The notes below the pieces were generated by a model. That model had not been told where the DNA came from, ran no database searches, and saw only the letters and a list, made by a program, of their open reading frames with translations. Below are positions 15,927-24,476 of a stretch of 33,199 nt of DNA, piece after piece. The DNA comes from JALZHR01 sp036389695. Its GTDB lineage: Bacteria; Acidobacteriota; Blastocatellia; Pyrinomonadales; Pyrinomonadaceae. Where the stretch lies: assembly GCA_036389695.1 (NCBI GenBank), contig DASVWG010000359.1:1-33199 (forward strand). Direction: 5' to 3'. Each line of letters starts with the position of its first letter. The stretch's first letter is position 1. Made by a program: the position numbers and the translations under genes.

Positions 15927-16736
15927 ATGGAAAATCGCTCTAAAAAATTACTAATCAGTCTGGAAAACGGAATCAAGCGCATCACGTTTAATCGTCCCGA
16001 AAGGCGTAACTCGGTTGATGCGGAGACATTGGAAAAATTGTTTGACGCCGTCAGAGAATCGGCGGCGGACGAGACGCGGGTGATTATTTTAACGGGCGCG
16101 GGCGATTCTTTCTGCGCGGGCGCGGATTTATTGGTGCGCAGCGAAAGCGAGATTGCCGAATACGACGTCACGGCTTATCTGCGCGACATTGTAAACCCGA
16201 CGATTCTGGCGATGCGCGCTTTGCCGGTGCCGATTATCGCCCGCGTTCACGGTCACGCGGTCGGCATCGGCTGTAATTACGCGCTCGCCAGCGATTTGGT
16301 TATCGCTTCGGACGCGGCGCTGTTCGGTCAGGTTTTTGTCAAAATCGGCTTGATGCCCGACGGCGGCAGCACGTTTTTACTGCCCGCTCTGGTCGGCTAT
16401 CAAAAAGCGTTCGAATTGATTGCGCTCGGCGACATTATTAAAGCGGACGAAGCCGAAAAACTTGGCTTCGTAAATCGCGTCGTGCCGTTTGCCGATTTAG
16501 ACGCGACGGTTGACGGAATCGCTCAAAGGCTCGTCGAAGCGCCGCGCGTCGCGCTGGAAAATATCAAAGCCGGTCTGAATCGGCATTTACATTCCGCTTT
16601 AGCCGCCGCGCTCGAATTTGAAGCGGCGGGTCAGGACGCTTGTTTTCACTCGCCCGATTTCGTCGAAGGCGTGACGGCTTTTGCGCAAAAACGCAAGCCG
16701 GTTTTTAACCGCATAGATAAAAAAGCGCCCGCTTAA
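15927..16736 (+). CDS. Enoyl-CoA hydratase/isomerase family protein (crotonase fold, PaaG-like motif)
   Basis: The 269-residue crotonase-fold enzyme has the oxyanion-hole segment SFCAGADL (61-68) and GHAVGIGCNYALASDLVIA (109-127). The catalytic region reads KIGLMPDGGSTFLLP (139-153). An Asp in PDGG, rather than the usual E...GAGGTQRL, is the pattern of PaaG-type isomerases, so the reaction may be double-bond isomerisation rather than hydration. Still, as the last gene of the block it could process the crotonyl-CoA or vinylacetyl-CoA expected from the dehydratase at 10843. It is cytosolic and probably trimeric or hexameric by family. It converges on the delta-60 protein gene with only about 50 bp between them. 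Confidence 0.88.
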   Translation: MENRSKKLLISLENGIKRITFNRPERRNSVDAETLEKLFDAVRESAADETRVIILTGAGDSFCAGADLLVRSESEIAEYDVTAYLRDIVNPTILAMRALPVPIIARVHGHAVGIGCNYALASDLVIASDAALFGQVFVKIGLMPDGGSTFLLPALVGYQKAFELIALGDIIKADEAEKLGFVNRVVPFADLDATVDGIAQRLVEAPRVALENIKAGLNRHLHSALAAALEFEAAGQDACFHSPDFVEGVTAFAQKRKPVFNRIDKKAPA

Positions 16737-16789
16737 AAGAGTTTTTTATTATTCTCTCTTCCTAACCGGACGCATTTGCTTTTTACAGA

Positions 16790-19700
16790 TTAATAGTTAA
16801 ACGCGCCGGGCACGGGCTTGTCGCCTGCCGCGCCGAACTGTACGCCGGTATAACCGGCGGTCGAGCGCAGCAGATACCACGTGTTATCGCGATAAACGCC
16901 GAGGTCGGTTTTGCCGTCGCCGTCGTAATCGCCCGGAACCGGTTTATCAGTGGCGATGCCGAACTGCGCGGCGGTAAATCCGGCTTGCGAGCCCAGTAAA
17001 AACCATGTTCCCGTGTCCGGTCGATAAACCGCCCGGTCGGCTTTCCCGTCGCCGTCATAGTCGGCGGCAACCGGCTTATCGCCGGAAGTGCCGAATTGCT
17101 GCGTGATAAACTGCCCGTCGAGGCTGTTAATCCGATACCAGACGCCGTCCGCCGGTCGCCAGACCGAAATATCGGCTTTACAATCTCCGTCGTAATCCGC
17201 CGCGACCGGAACGTCGCCCTGCTGCCCGAATTGAATGGCGGTAAAGCCCTGCGTGCTGCGCATCGAATACCACGTTCCGTTTGACGGACGAAAGACGTTT
17301 AAATCGGCTCTGCCGTCGCCGTCGCGGTCAATCGGAAACGGAATGTCTTCGCTGATGCCGAACTGCTCGAAGCGAAACGAGCCGTTGCTGCTGTTGATGA
17401 TATACCAAGTCCCGTCAGACGGGCGGAAAACGGCGATGTCGGTGCGTCCGTCGCCGTCGTAATCGGCGGGCGCAGGCTTGTCGGTGCCCGAGCCGAACTG
17501 CAGCGCACGGAAAGTATTATTAAAACTGTCGAGCCGATACCAGACGCCGTCTGACGGGCGGAAAACCGATATATCCGTTATGTCGTCGCCGTCATAATCG
17601 GCGCGTGCGCGCGGCACGCACGGCTCGTCATTGAGCCGCGCCACGCTCCAGCGCGTTTGTCCGGCGACAGAATCGAACGAGCCGGCAACGAAAGCCTTAT
17701 TGTTTTCGGCGGCGGCGACCTGAAAAATTGAGATTGGCGGATTTCCTGCGTTAAAACCGAAAGTGCCTGCATCGAACGCGTAATCAAGCGCGCCGTTTTC
17801 TATTAATCTGACGGCATAACGGCGATTGCCCGAAAAACTGGAAGTGCGGAAATCGCCGCCGACCAGTATTTTTCGGTTCGGCAGAGCAGCGGCGGAATAA
17901 ATTTGCCCGAGGATTGTCCCGCCGTTAAATGACAAATCGACGGTTCCGTTCGCGTTTAATCTAATCAGTCCGTTTCTGGAATTGTTGGCGGTGCCGTTAA
18001 ATGTTCCCGCGACATGCAATCTGTCGTGTATCTGATAGACGCCCAGAACGGTAAAAAAGCTGCCGCCGGTGTTTGGCGTAAAGCCTGAATCGACGCTGCC
18101 GTCGGCGTTCAGGCGCGCAACTTTTCCGGTTCCCGGCGCGCCGTTGACGCTTGAAAATCCGCCGCCGAGAACAATCCTGCCGTCCGCCTGCACGACGATT
18201 GACTTTATGCCGCCCGCCTCAACGGTCAGCGGGTCCAAACCGCCGTCCGCGCTGAGCCGCGCAAACCCGTTTCGGCTGGCTCCGTTAACCGTATTAAAGC
18301 CGCCCGCGATTAAGATTTTGCCGTCGGCTTCGAGCGCGATGGCGGTGATGAAACCGGATGTGTTGAAGGTAACGGCGTTAAACGACGAATCGAGACTTCC
18401 GTCCGGATTCGCCCGCCACAGCAGGCGGTTTCCGACTCCGTCGCCGTCAGCGCCCAACAAATATTTACCGTCAGGCTGGCGGACGATGACCATAATAGTT
18501 TTGTCGATTGCCGCATCGGGCACAAACGAAGCATCCGTCTCGCCGTTCGGGTTAAGCCGCCCGATAAATTTTCGGTTCGACGTGTTGAGAATATTAAAAT
18601 CGCCGCCGAGAAGCAGCTTTCCGTCGGGCTGCGAATATTGCGCGAAAACCGTCTCGCGTTTAATAATTAACCCGAGATACGAATTATCCAAACTGCCGTC
18701 GCCGTTGATTTTCGCCAGCGTGCCGACGCCGCTGTTTTGAATTTGCTGAAAATTTCCTCCGATTATCATTTTGCCGTCGGGCTGTAAACCGACCGCGTAA
18801 ACGTCGTCGAAAGAAGAACCGGACGTCATCGGCGAGGTAAAGCTCATATCGAAGCTTCCGTCATTATTCAGCCGCGTAATGCCGCGCGCGCCGCGCGTCA
18901 CGGTTCCGACTCTGACAAATGAGAAATCGCCTCCGACGAGAATTTTCCCGTCCGGCTGAAGCGCCAGCGAGCGAGGCGGACCGCTTTGAAACTGATTGTC
19001 GGAGTTAAAAGTCGCGTCCAGGCTTCCGTCGGCGTTGTAGCGAACCACGCGGTCGCCATTGTTAAAGCCGATGACGGTAAATCTGCCGTCCGGCAAAAAT
19101 TGAAGGTCGAGGGCATTGCTGATGCTCATTGCCGGCGTAAAGCTCGCGTCAAGAGTGCCGTCATTGTTGAGCCGCGCAAATCCTTCACGCGGCGTGCCGT
19201 TAATCGTGCTGAAGATTCCGCTCACCAGAATTTTTCCGTCGGGCACAAGCCGGACAAGACTGACGAAATTTGAAGCGCCCGTGCCGAAATCGAAACTCGT
19301 ATCGAGCGCGCCGAGCGAGTTGAGCCGCACGATTTGTTTTCGCTGAACTCCATTGAACGAAGTAAAATCGCCGTAAACCAAAATCCTGCCGTCCGGCTGG
19401 ATGTCGCCGACCCGCGCGGTCGTGCCGTTGTGCTGGATATTGTTGAAGCTCGCATCGACGCTTCCGTCCGGATTAAGCCGCGCGATTGATTGCCTCGGCA
19501 AATTGTTAAAGGTCAAAAACTGCCCGCTGACTAAAATCTTGCCGTCCGGCTGGAGATGGATTTTAGAAACCGGTCCGTCCGCGCCGGTTCCGGGATTAAA
19601 GGACAAATCCGGCGAGCCGTCCGCGTTGAGCCGCGCGACGTTTTTCAGCGCCGCTCCGGTGATGGACGTAAAACTGCCGCCGATTAAAACCTTTCCGTCA

Positions 19701-20041
19701 GGCTGCCGTAAAATCGCCTGCACCAAACCCGAACCAATCTGACCGGGAAAGACGGAAAAGCTCGCGTCCAGCCCGCCGGCGCGAACAAAATCGCTCAATA
19801 AAAAAGGGTTCCTTTCCGGTATTATCGAAGACTGGTTTCTAAAGGCGGAATCGCTTTTAAAATCCTGCCCCGACGTTGTTTGCGCGGCGACCGCGAATCC
19901 GCTGAAGATTACCGCGAGAATAATTAGAGACGGATGTTTCCCGACCTTCAAGAACATCTCATTGAAATAATCAGCCGCCTTATCTTTAAATAAAAAGCCC
20001 GTTGACTTTAGAGGTTTAAAATCAGGGAAAAATCCCAACAT
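16790..20041 (-). CDS. Giant secreted protein with delta-60 repeats and FG-GAP/VCBS-like repeats
   Basis: The 1083-residue protein starts at 20041, supported by AGGAG 9 nt upstream. A basic N-region of about 30 residues precedes a signal-like segment (FLKVGKHPSLIILAVIFSGF, cut after AVAAQ). From about 100 to 800 run about a dozen delta-60 repeats of the type LQPDGKILVGG..F......G.ARLN.DGSLD.SF, expected to form beta-propellers. After about 803 come six FG-GAP/VCBS-like units, each with a calcium-type loop such as DYDGDGRTD followed by V-x-RP-x-DG-x-W. The protein is probably exported and acts as a surface or matrix adhesin; no enzyme motif is visible. A frame-broken copy of its C-terminal end lies behind its start at 20147-20331. 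It ends without a recognisable sorting tail (PVPGAFNY). Confidence 0.92.
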   Translation of the reverse strand: MLGFFPDFKPLKSTGFLFKDKAADYFNEMFLKVGKHPSLIILAVIFSGFAVAAQTTSGQDFKSDSAFRNQSSIIPERNPFLLSDFVRAGGLDASFSVFPGQIGSGLVQAILRQPDGKVLIGGSFTSITGAALKNVARLNADGSPDLSFNPGTGADGPVSKIHLQPDGKILVSGQFLTFNNLPRQSIARLNPDGSVDASFNNIQHNGTTARVGDIQPDGRILVYGDFTSFNGVQRKQIVRLNSLGALDTSFDFGTGASNFVSLVRLVPDGKILVSGIFSTINGTPREGFARLNNDGTLDASFTPAMSISNALDLQFLPDGRFTVIGFNNGDRVVRYNADGSLDATFNSDNQFQSGPPRSLALQPDGKILVGGDFSFVRVGTVTRGARGITRLNNDGSFDMSFTSPMTSGSSFDDVYAVGLQPDGKMIIGGNFQQIQNSGVGTLAKINGDGSLDNSYLGLIIKRETVFAQYSQPDGKLLLGGDFNILNTSNRKFIGRLNPNGETDASFVPDAAIDKTIMVIVRQPDGKYLLGADGDGVGNRLLWRANPDGSLDSSFNAVTFNTSGFITAIALEADGKILIAGGFNTVNGASRNGFARLSADGGLDPLTVEAGGIKSIVVQADGRIVLGGGFSSVNGAPGTGKVARLNADGSVDSGFTPNTGGSFFTVLGVYQIHDRLHVAGTFNGTANNSRNGLIRLNANGTVDLSFNGGTILGQIYSAAALPNRKILVGGDFRTSSFSGNRRYAVRLIENGALDYAFDAGTFGFNAGNPPISIFQVAAAENNKAFVAGSFDSVAGQTRWSVARLNDEPCVPRARADYDGDDITDISVFRPSDGVWYRLDSFNNTFRALQFGSGTDKPAPADYDGDGRTDIAVFRPSDGTWYIINSSNGSFRFEQFGISEDIPFPIDRDGDGRADLNVFRPSNGTWYSMRSTQGFTAIQFGQQGDVPVAADYDGDCKADISVWRPADGVWYRINSLDGQFITQQFGTSGDKPVAADYDGDGKADRAVYRPDTGTWFLLGSQAGFTAAQFGIATDKPVPGDYDGDGKTDLGVYRDNTWYLLRSTAGYTGVQFGAAGDKPVPGAFNY

Positions 20042-20146
20042 AAAAATATTCTCCTGTCGTTAAGAAAGAAGCAGTAAAGAATTTTCCTTCTCTACAAGCT
20101 CTTTTTATTAACCATATCGAAATTTTTTCTCAAAGCTTCGATGTAA

Positions 20147-20331
20147 TTAAGGAATGAAAGCATTCGGCACGGTCACGTGGGTGCGGGCAGCGCCGAACCG
20201 TACGGCGATGAAGCGACGGCGACACATATCGCATGTTATCACGATAAACGGCTGAATCCGTCCGTCGGGCGATAAACAGCATAACCGGCTTTGCCGTCAC
20301 CATCATAATCGGCAGCGACCGGTTTCCGAAG
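20147..20331 (-). pseudogene. Decayed 3' end of a paralogous FG-GAP repeat gene
   Basis: Translating the minus strand gives KPVAADYDGDGKAGYAVYRP in one frame, AVYRDNMRY in the next, and VRFGAARTHVTVPNAFIP before a TAA at 20147-20149. These match, in order, DKPVAADYDGDGKADRAVYR, GVYRDNTWY and VQFGAAGDKPVPGAFNY of the intact protein at 16790-20041. One internal deletion and at least one frameshift separate the pieces. It is the ruin of a tandem paralogue upstream of the living gene. The rest of the 20042-20475 gap shows no gene. Confidence 0.85.
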
Positions 20332-20475
20332 ATTTTTAAACGATTGCGCGCGCCTTCGATGTCAAAATGGAGATTAACCCTTTGAATGTCGGCGTATAAG
20401 AGGATTAATATGGAAATTTAGTTGGCTGTCAATTGAATTGGCTACGCAAAAACAAAATCTAAGGATAAACTTTAA

Positions 20476-21381
20476 ATGAAAAACGACGAAATGCAAAATG
20501 AAATTTTCCCGCCGCTGCCGCTTGCCGCCTGGGAAGAGGCGAAAGACACGCTGCATCTGTGGACGCAAATCGTCGGCAAAATTCGTCTCGCCCGGACGCC
20601 TCTGATAAATCATTTCTGGAACGTGACGCTGTATGTTTCCGCGCGCGGTCTGACGACTTCGGCGATGCCGTATGAACGCGGCGTTTTTGAAATCGAGTTT
20701 GATTTTATCGAGCATAACCTTGTAATTAAAACCAGCAATGGAGAAATAAAAACGCTTCGTCTGGAACCGAAAACCGTGGCGCGGTTTTACGAAGAGCTGC
20801 TGGCGACGCTGCGCTCTTTAGGCATCGAGCCGAAGCTTCGCGCCGTGCCGGACGAGATTCCCGAACCGATTCCGTTTGCCGAAGATACGACGCATAAATC
20901 CTACGACGCCGAATACGCCGCGCGCTTCTGGCGCGCGCTGATTCAGGTCGACAAAATTTTCACGGAATTTCGCTCGCGGTTTACCGGCAAAGTCAGCCCC
21001 GTTCATTTTTTCTGGGGCAGCTTCGATTTGGCGGTGACGCGCTTTAACGGCGAGCGAGCGCCGGAGCGCGTCGATGCGGATTCAATCACGCGCGAAGCTT
21101 ATTCGCACGCCGTTATCAGTCACGGTTTCTGGCTCGGCGGAAATGGAATGGACGCGGCTTTTTACGCCTACGCCGCGCCCGAACCGGAAGGCTTCAAAAC
21201 CGCACGGGTGAAACCGGAAAAAGCGTTTTACAGCACGGAAATGAACGAATTTTTTTTGATGTATGAAGACGTGCGGCAAGCCGATAATCCGAAAGCGACG
21301 TTAATGAATTTCTTAAACACGACTTACGACGCGGCGGCGAATCTGGCGAATTGGAAACGCGATGCGCTGGAGCGAAAATAA
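20476..21381 (+). CDS. DUF5996 family protein
   Basis: The 301-residue soluble protein matches DUF5996. It has the N-terminal LPLAAWEEAKDTLHLWTQIV followed by GKIRLARTP, and NHFWNVTLYVSARGLTTSAM. A central HFFWGSFDLAVTRFNG is followed by SHGFWLGG and a C-terminal FFLMYEDVRQADNP. The function of the family is unknown to me. Conserved His/Trp clusters (HFFWGSFD, SHGFW) look like a binding pocket, and no signal peptide is present. AAGGA lies about 10 nt before the ATG. It converges on a methyltransferase gene and shares a strong terminator hairpin with it. Confidence 0.85.
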   Translation: MKNDEMQNEIFPPLPLAAWEEAKDTLHLWTQIVGKIRLARTPLINHFWNVTLYVSARGLTTSAMPYERGVFEIEFDFIEHNLVIKTSNGEIKTLRLEPKTVARFYEELLATLRSLGIEPKLRAVPDEIPEPIPFAEDTTHKSYDAEYAARFWRALIQVDKIFTEFRSRFTGKVSPVHFFWGSFDLAVTRFNGERAPERVDADSITREAYSHAVISHGFWLGGNGMDAAFYAYAAPEPEGFKTARVKPEKAFYSTEMNEFFLMYEDVRQADNPKATLMNFLNTTYDAAANLANWKRDALERK

Positions 21382-21384
21382 ATA

Positions 21385-21434
21385 AATTCAATATTCCGGC
21401 AAATTCGATTTTGAGTTTACCGGAATATTGAATT
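21385..21434. terminator. Bidirectional terminator between convergent genes
   Basis: A perfect 15-bp stem (AATTCAATATTCCGG at 21385-21399 with its complement at 21420-21434) with a 20-nt loop lies between the two stop codons. The minus-strand exit is T-rich (TATTTATTTT). On the plus strand an A run follows, so it suits the methyltransferase transcript best. Confidence 0.75.
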
Positions 21435-21448
21435 AAAAAATCGGAAAT

Positions 21449-22282
21449 TTATTTACTGCGAGCTGCCGTTATCTCCAGATACTCCGCCTCGACGCGCGTC
21501 GTGCCGTCGCCGGAAAGATTGTTTTCCGCCCAGAGTTTTTCCAAATCGTCGCGCAGAGCCGCCTGTCCTTTTTCGTCGAGCGCGGCAAAGGCTTTGTGCG
21601 TCGGACCGTAAAAGCTGCGCCAGAATTCGATTGTTTCCGGCACGTCCAGCGGAAACGTCAATGAAATCAAACGCCGCTCGAAATTAATTTCCGAGACTCC
21701 TTCGCCGAGCCGCTCTCTGACGGTTTTTTCATCGCCCCAAAGCAGCGGCGAAGGCATATTTTGCGGCGGCGGAACGTGTTTTCCGACAATCTTGAACATC
21801 TGCCCGACAAAACCCGCCGGAGTCCAGTTTGCCATCGCAATCACGCCGCCGGGACGACAGACGCGCATCAGCTCCGCCGAAACGCGTTCGGGGCGCGGCG
21901 CAAACATCGCGCCGAACATCGTCATCACGACATCAAACTCGCCGTCGGCGTAAGACAGATTTTCGGCGTCGCCTTCATCGAATTGAATTTTCAGATTTTC
22001 ATTTTCCGCCCATTTTCGTGCTTGTTCTATAAGATTAGGCGCAATGTCCACGCCGGTTACTTTCGCGCCCGCGCGCGCGGCGGGAATCGATTGATTGCCG
22101 CTGCCGCAAGCCACGTCCAGAACGCGCGTTTCCGGTTTTAAGTTTAATCTTTCGACAAATTCGGCGGCGCCGCCCGTGAAAGATTCGGCGATTTTACCGA
22201 AGTCGCCCGAAACCCACGTCGATTTCAATTTGGCTTTTAAAACCTGTATTTCCGGTGTCATTTGTAATGTTGCTGAATTCAT
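21449..22282 (-). CDS. Class I SAM-dependent methyltransferase
   Basis: The 277-residue protein has the Rossmann-like methyltransferase motifs. Motif I is VLDVACGSGN (54-63), the acidic strand end VTGVDIAPNLIEQA follows, then DEGDAENLSYADGEFDVVMTMFGAMF and a post-motif CRPGGVIAMANWTP. This is the ubiquinone/menaquinone-type Methyltransf_11/25 group acting on a small molecule. The substrate is not readable. The C-terminal half (FWRSFYGPTHKAFAAL) resembles SAM methyltransferases commonly annotated in soil bacteria. AAGGA precedes the ATG by about 9 nt. It is monocistronic and convergent with the DUF5996 gene. Confidence 0.88.
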   Translation of the reverse strand: MNSATLQMTPEIQVLKAKLKSTWVSGDFGKIAESFTGGAAEFVERLNLKPETRVLDVACGSGNQSIPAARAGAKVTGVDIAPNLIEQARKWAENENLKIQFDEGDAENLSYADGEFDVVMTMFGAMFAPRPERVSAELMRVCRPGGVIAMANWTPAGFVGQMFKIVGKHVPPPQNMPSPLLWGDEKTVRERLGEGVSEINFERRLISLTFPLDVPETIEFWRSFYGPTHKAFAALDEKGQAALRDDLEKLWAENNLSGDGTTRVEAEYLEITAARSK

Positions 22283-22411
22283 ATTTCTATTTCCTTGCTT
22301 TCCTATTTAAATTTTTCGCCGAAACCTTGATTAATGCTTAATTTTATATCTATATTTTTAGTTTCGGAAGCGGGAGAAGGTTAGGTTTGCCCGAGTATTC
22401 GGGCAAACTCG

Positions 22412-22975
22412 TTAGTCATCGGCGCGATAAAAATAATATTCTGCCGTGTAGGGCACGCTCTTTTCTTCGCCGACAGTGGTTCCGGCAGCGGTCGGCGCCA
22501 AGCCGCCGGTCGTATTGACTCGCTGGACGAAAGTCACGTTGCTGAAAATGCCGGGTCCATCGGTCGAAACCGTTTTCAGCAGCAGCCACGGAATAGCGGT
22601 CGTATCCGGCGCGCAGCCGGTGTTCGGCACGCGCGCGGCGACGACTTTGCTGCCGCTGTTGCTTTCCCAGGTCGGACCGGCGTAGTGACTGCCGACGCCT
22701 CCGCCTTTATAGTTGGCGTTAGCATACAAATTCGCGTCGGGTTGCTTTAAAACCCAACTCGTGCCAGTCCATCTGTAAATTTGCACGCCGATGGCGTAAA
22801 CGTGAAAGAACGCTTCATTTCCTGCTTCTACTTGTATGTTGCTGCAAGCTTCCGGTAAAACCGGCGGCTGAATTTCGCTGTCCGCTTTGACGGACGGATT
22901 GAAGGCGAGCGCCAGCACAGCGACGCTGAACAGTGCGACAAGCCCGATGATGTTTTTTAAGTTCATGATTTTCAT
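22412..22975 (-). CDS. DUF3455 family secreted protein
   Basis: The start is placed at 22975 (187 aa) because GAGGAG lies about 7 nt before this ATG; the longest frame would begin 5 codons earlier inside that site. A signal peptide (MKIMNLKNIIGLVALFSVAV..., cleavage near VKA) precedes a DUF3455 domain. The domain has HVYAIGVQIYRWTGTSWVL, GSHYAGPTWES, IPWLLLKTVS, VTFVQRVNTTGG and VPYTAEYYFYRA. The protein is exported and the domain's role is unknown. It is the last gene of a minus-strand run of small secreted proteins. Confidence 0.85.
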   Translation of the reverse strand: MKIMNLKNIIGLVALFSVAVLALAFNPSVKADSEIQPPVLPEACSNIQVEAGNEAFFHVYAIGVQIYRWTGTSWVLKQPDANLYANANYKGGGVGSHYAGPTWESNSGSKVVAARVPNTGCAPDTTAIPWLLLKTVSTDGPGIFSNVTFVQRVNTTGGLAPTAAGTTVGEEKSVPYTAEYYFYRADD

Positions 22976-23104
22976 AAAAATTCTCCTCATTTTTGTATTT
23001 TTAGTTCTAAATTTTGATTGGCATTAACCAATCGACTTTCCGGCGAACGCGTTGCCGCGCTCGCATCGGATTTTGAAAAACGTAAGCCGCGCCGTTAAAG
23101 CGAT

Positions 23105-23911
23105 TTACCTCGCGCCCGCCGGACAGCCAAACAGTTTGTCCTCGACAAAATAGCCGTAGCTCGCGCCGTAAGTCCCGCCTCCGGCGTAATCCTGAATGAC
23201 GTTGATGTAATAAACGCGGCAATACGGATGGTCGTTCGGCGCGTAACGCACCCAGACCATTCCGTGCTTGTATCTGGACTTCGGAAGCCCGTACTCGTTT
23301 TTATCAATCAACCAGTTCGGCTCCTGAATTCCGACGTAAAAAATCTTATGGTCGGCTAAGTCATTGATTTTCGATTTCATCAATCTTTCTTCCGCCGGAT
23401 TGTGCTGCGCGTAAGCTTTCGTGTTCGGCAGAAAAAGCGGCAATTTAGTCGCCGCCGAAGCCGCCAGCTTGTCAAGCGCCGAAGCGAGGCAGTTCTTGTA
23501 TTCAAGCGCGTTCGCGCCCGCCAGCCATTTTTCTCGCGCGGAAGGCGAGACGGCGTATAATAAATGGTCGTAGTTGTTGCTGTTCACCAGCCACCCGCGG
23601 TCGGGCGTAAAGCTGTCAACCTCTTTTTGTCTTTTCGTGATGTCTTCCAGATGCGAGCTGACCCAGATGTTACCCGCGCAGTTGCCGGTCAGGGCGGCGT
23701 TTTTGCTTTGCTTTGTCTGACCGTCGCCGTCTGCGGAAGTCTGGTTTGATTGATTATTGCCGTTCGTCGAATCAGTCGGCGACTGTTCCTGTTTCGGTTT
23801 TTTGATTTTCTTTAATCCCGGAATCGTTATCGTAATCTGCGCCGAAGCAAATTGAACGCCGAGCGCGAAAACGATGAACAATGCCGTCATTAAAATTGAA
23901 CTCTTTTTCAT
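23105..23911 (-). CDS. Secreted protein of unknown function
   Basis: The start at 23911 (268 aa) is chosen because AGGAG lies 9 nt upstream and a clean signal peptide follows (MKKSSILMTALFIVFALGVQ, cleavage after ASAQ). A Lys-rich then Gln/Asn/Ser-rich linker of about 50 residues leads to a globular C-terminal domain with WVSSHLEDI, SNNYDHLLYA, KIFYVGIQEPNWLID, HGMVWVRYA and YYINVIQDYAGGG. Three or four Cys could form disulfides. No domain was recognised. About 135 nt separate it from the upstream gene, so it may have its own promoter. Confidence 0.75.
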   Translation of the reverse strand: MKKSSILMTALFIVFALGVQFASAQITITIPGLKKIKKPKQEQSPTDSTNGNNQSNQTSADGDGQTKQSKNAALTGNCAGNIWVSSHLEDITKRQKEVDSFTPDRGWLVNSNNYDHLLYAVSPSAREKWLAGANALEYKNCLASALDKLAASAATKLPLFLPNTKAYAQHNPAEERLMKSKINDLADHKIFYVGIQEPNWLIDKNEYGLPKSRYKHGMVWVRYAPNDHPYCRVYYINVIQDYAGGGTYGASYGYFVEDKLFGCPAGAR

Positions 23912-24046
23912 AATTTTTCTCCTGTTTATAATTGCTGAATGTCCTGCGCCCGCGTCCTGTGCGAGAGCGCAGAGCATAATTGCCATTGTCAAAAGACAAT
24001 CGCCTGAATTTCATTTTTCTCCAGCCGGTGCTTTGTATTTCTCTCC

Positions 24047-24436
24047 TTAAATGTCCGTCATATTCGTAATTTTCACGGTTAAAGCGAACGGAACGGATTT
24101 GCCGCCGGTCGAGCCGACGAAAATCGTATAATCTCCGCTTTCTTCCAAGCCGACTTCGTAACTGCCGCCTCTTTCCTGCCGCAGCAGAACCATTTCTCCG
24201 TACCTGCCGTCGCTGACCTTTATCCCGACTTTTGAAGCCGGCGTCAGGCTGAGAATCAGCTTCTGTCCGGATTTGGCTCTGACAAAGTAGACCACGCCGT
24301 AAGCTCCGGTGTTTCCCTTGACGGTCGCCGCAGTCCTGCCTTTCGCAAATTGAATTCGTTTCGGCGCCTGGGCTTTTGCCTCGCTAATCAGCGCGAAGGT
24401 CAGCAGCAGCAATGACAAAATCAATACTTTCTTCAT
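24047..24436 (-). CDS. Small secreted protein, PPC-like beta-sandwich
   Basis: The 129-residue protein begins with a signal peptide (MKKVLILSLLLLTFALISEA, cleavage near AKAQA). A single domain of about 100 residues follows, with VYFVRAKSGQKLILSL and SGDYTIFVGSTGGKSVPFAL. This pattern resembles bacterial pre-peptidase C-terminal (PPC) beta-sandwich domains, which bind surfaces or polysaccharides. GGAG lies about 7 nt before the start. It begins 40 nt after the diiron gene stop and is probably in the same transcript. Confidence 0.7.
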   Translation of the reverse strand: MKKVLILSLLLLTFALISEAKAQAPKRIQFAKGRTAATVKGNTGAYGVVYFVRAKSGQKLILSLTPASKVGIKVSDGRYGEMVLLRQERGGSYEVGLEESGDYTIFVGSTGGKSVPFALTVKITNMTDI

Positions 24437-24476
24437 ATTCTCGTGCTCCTTTTTCGATATTTTTAAATAAATTTTA

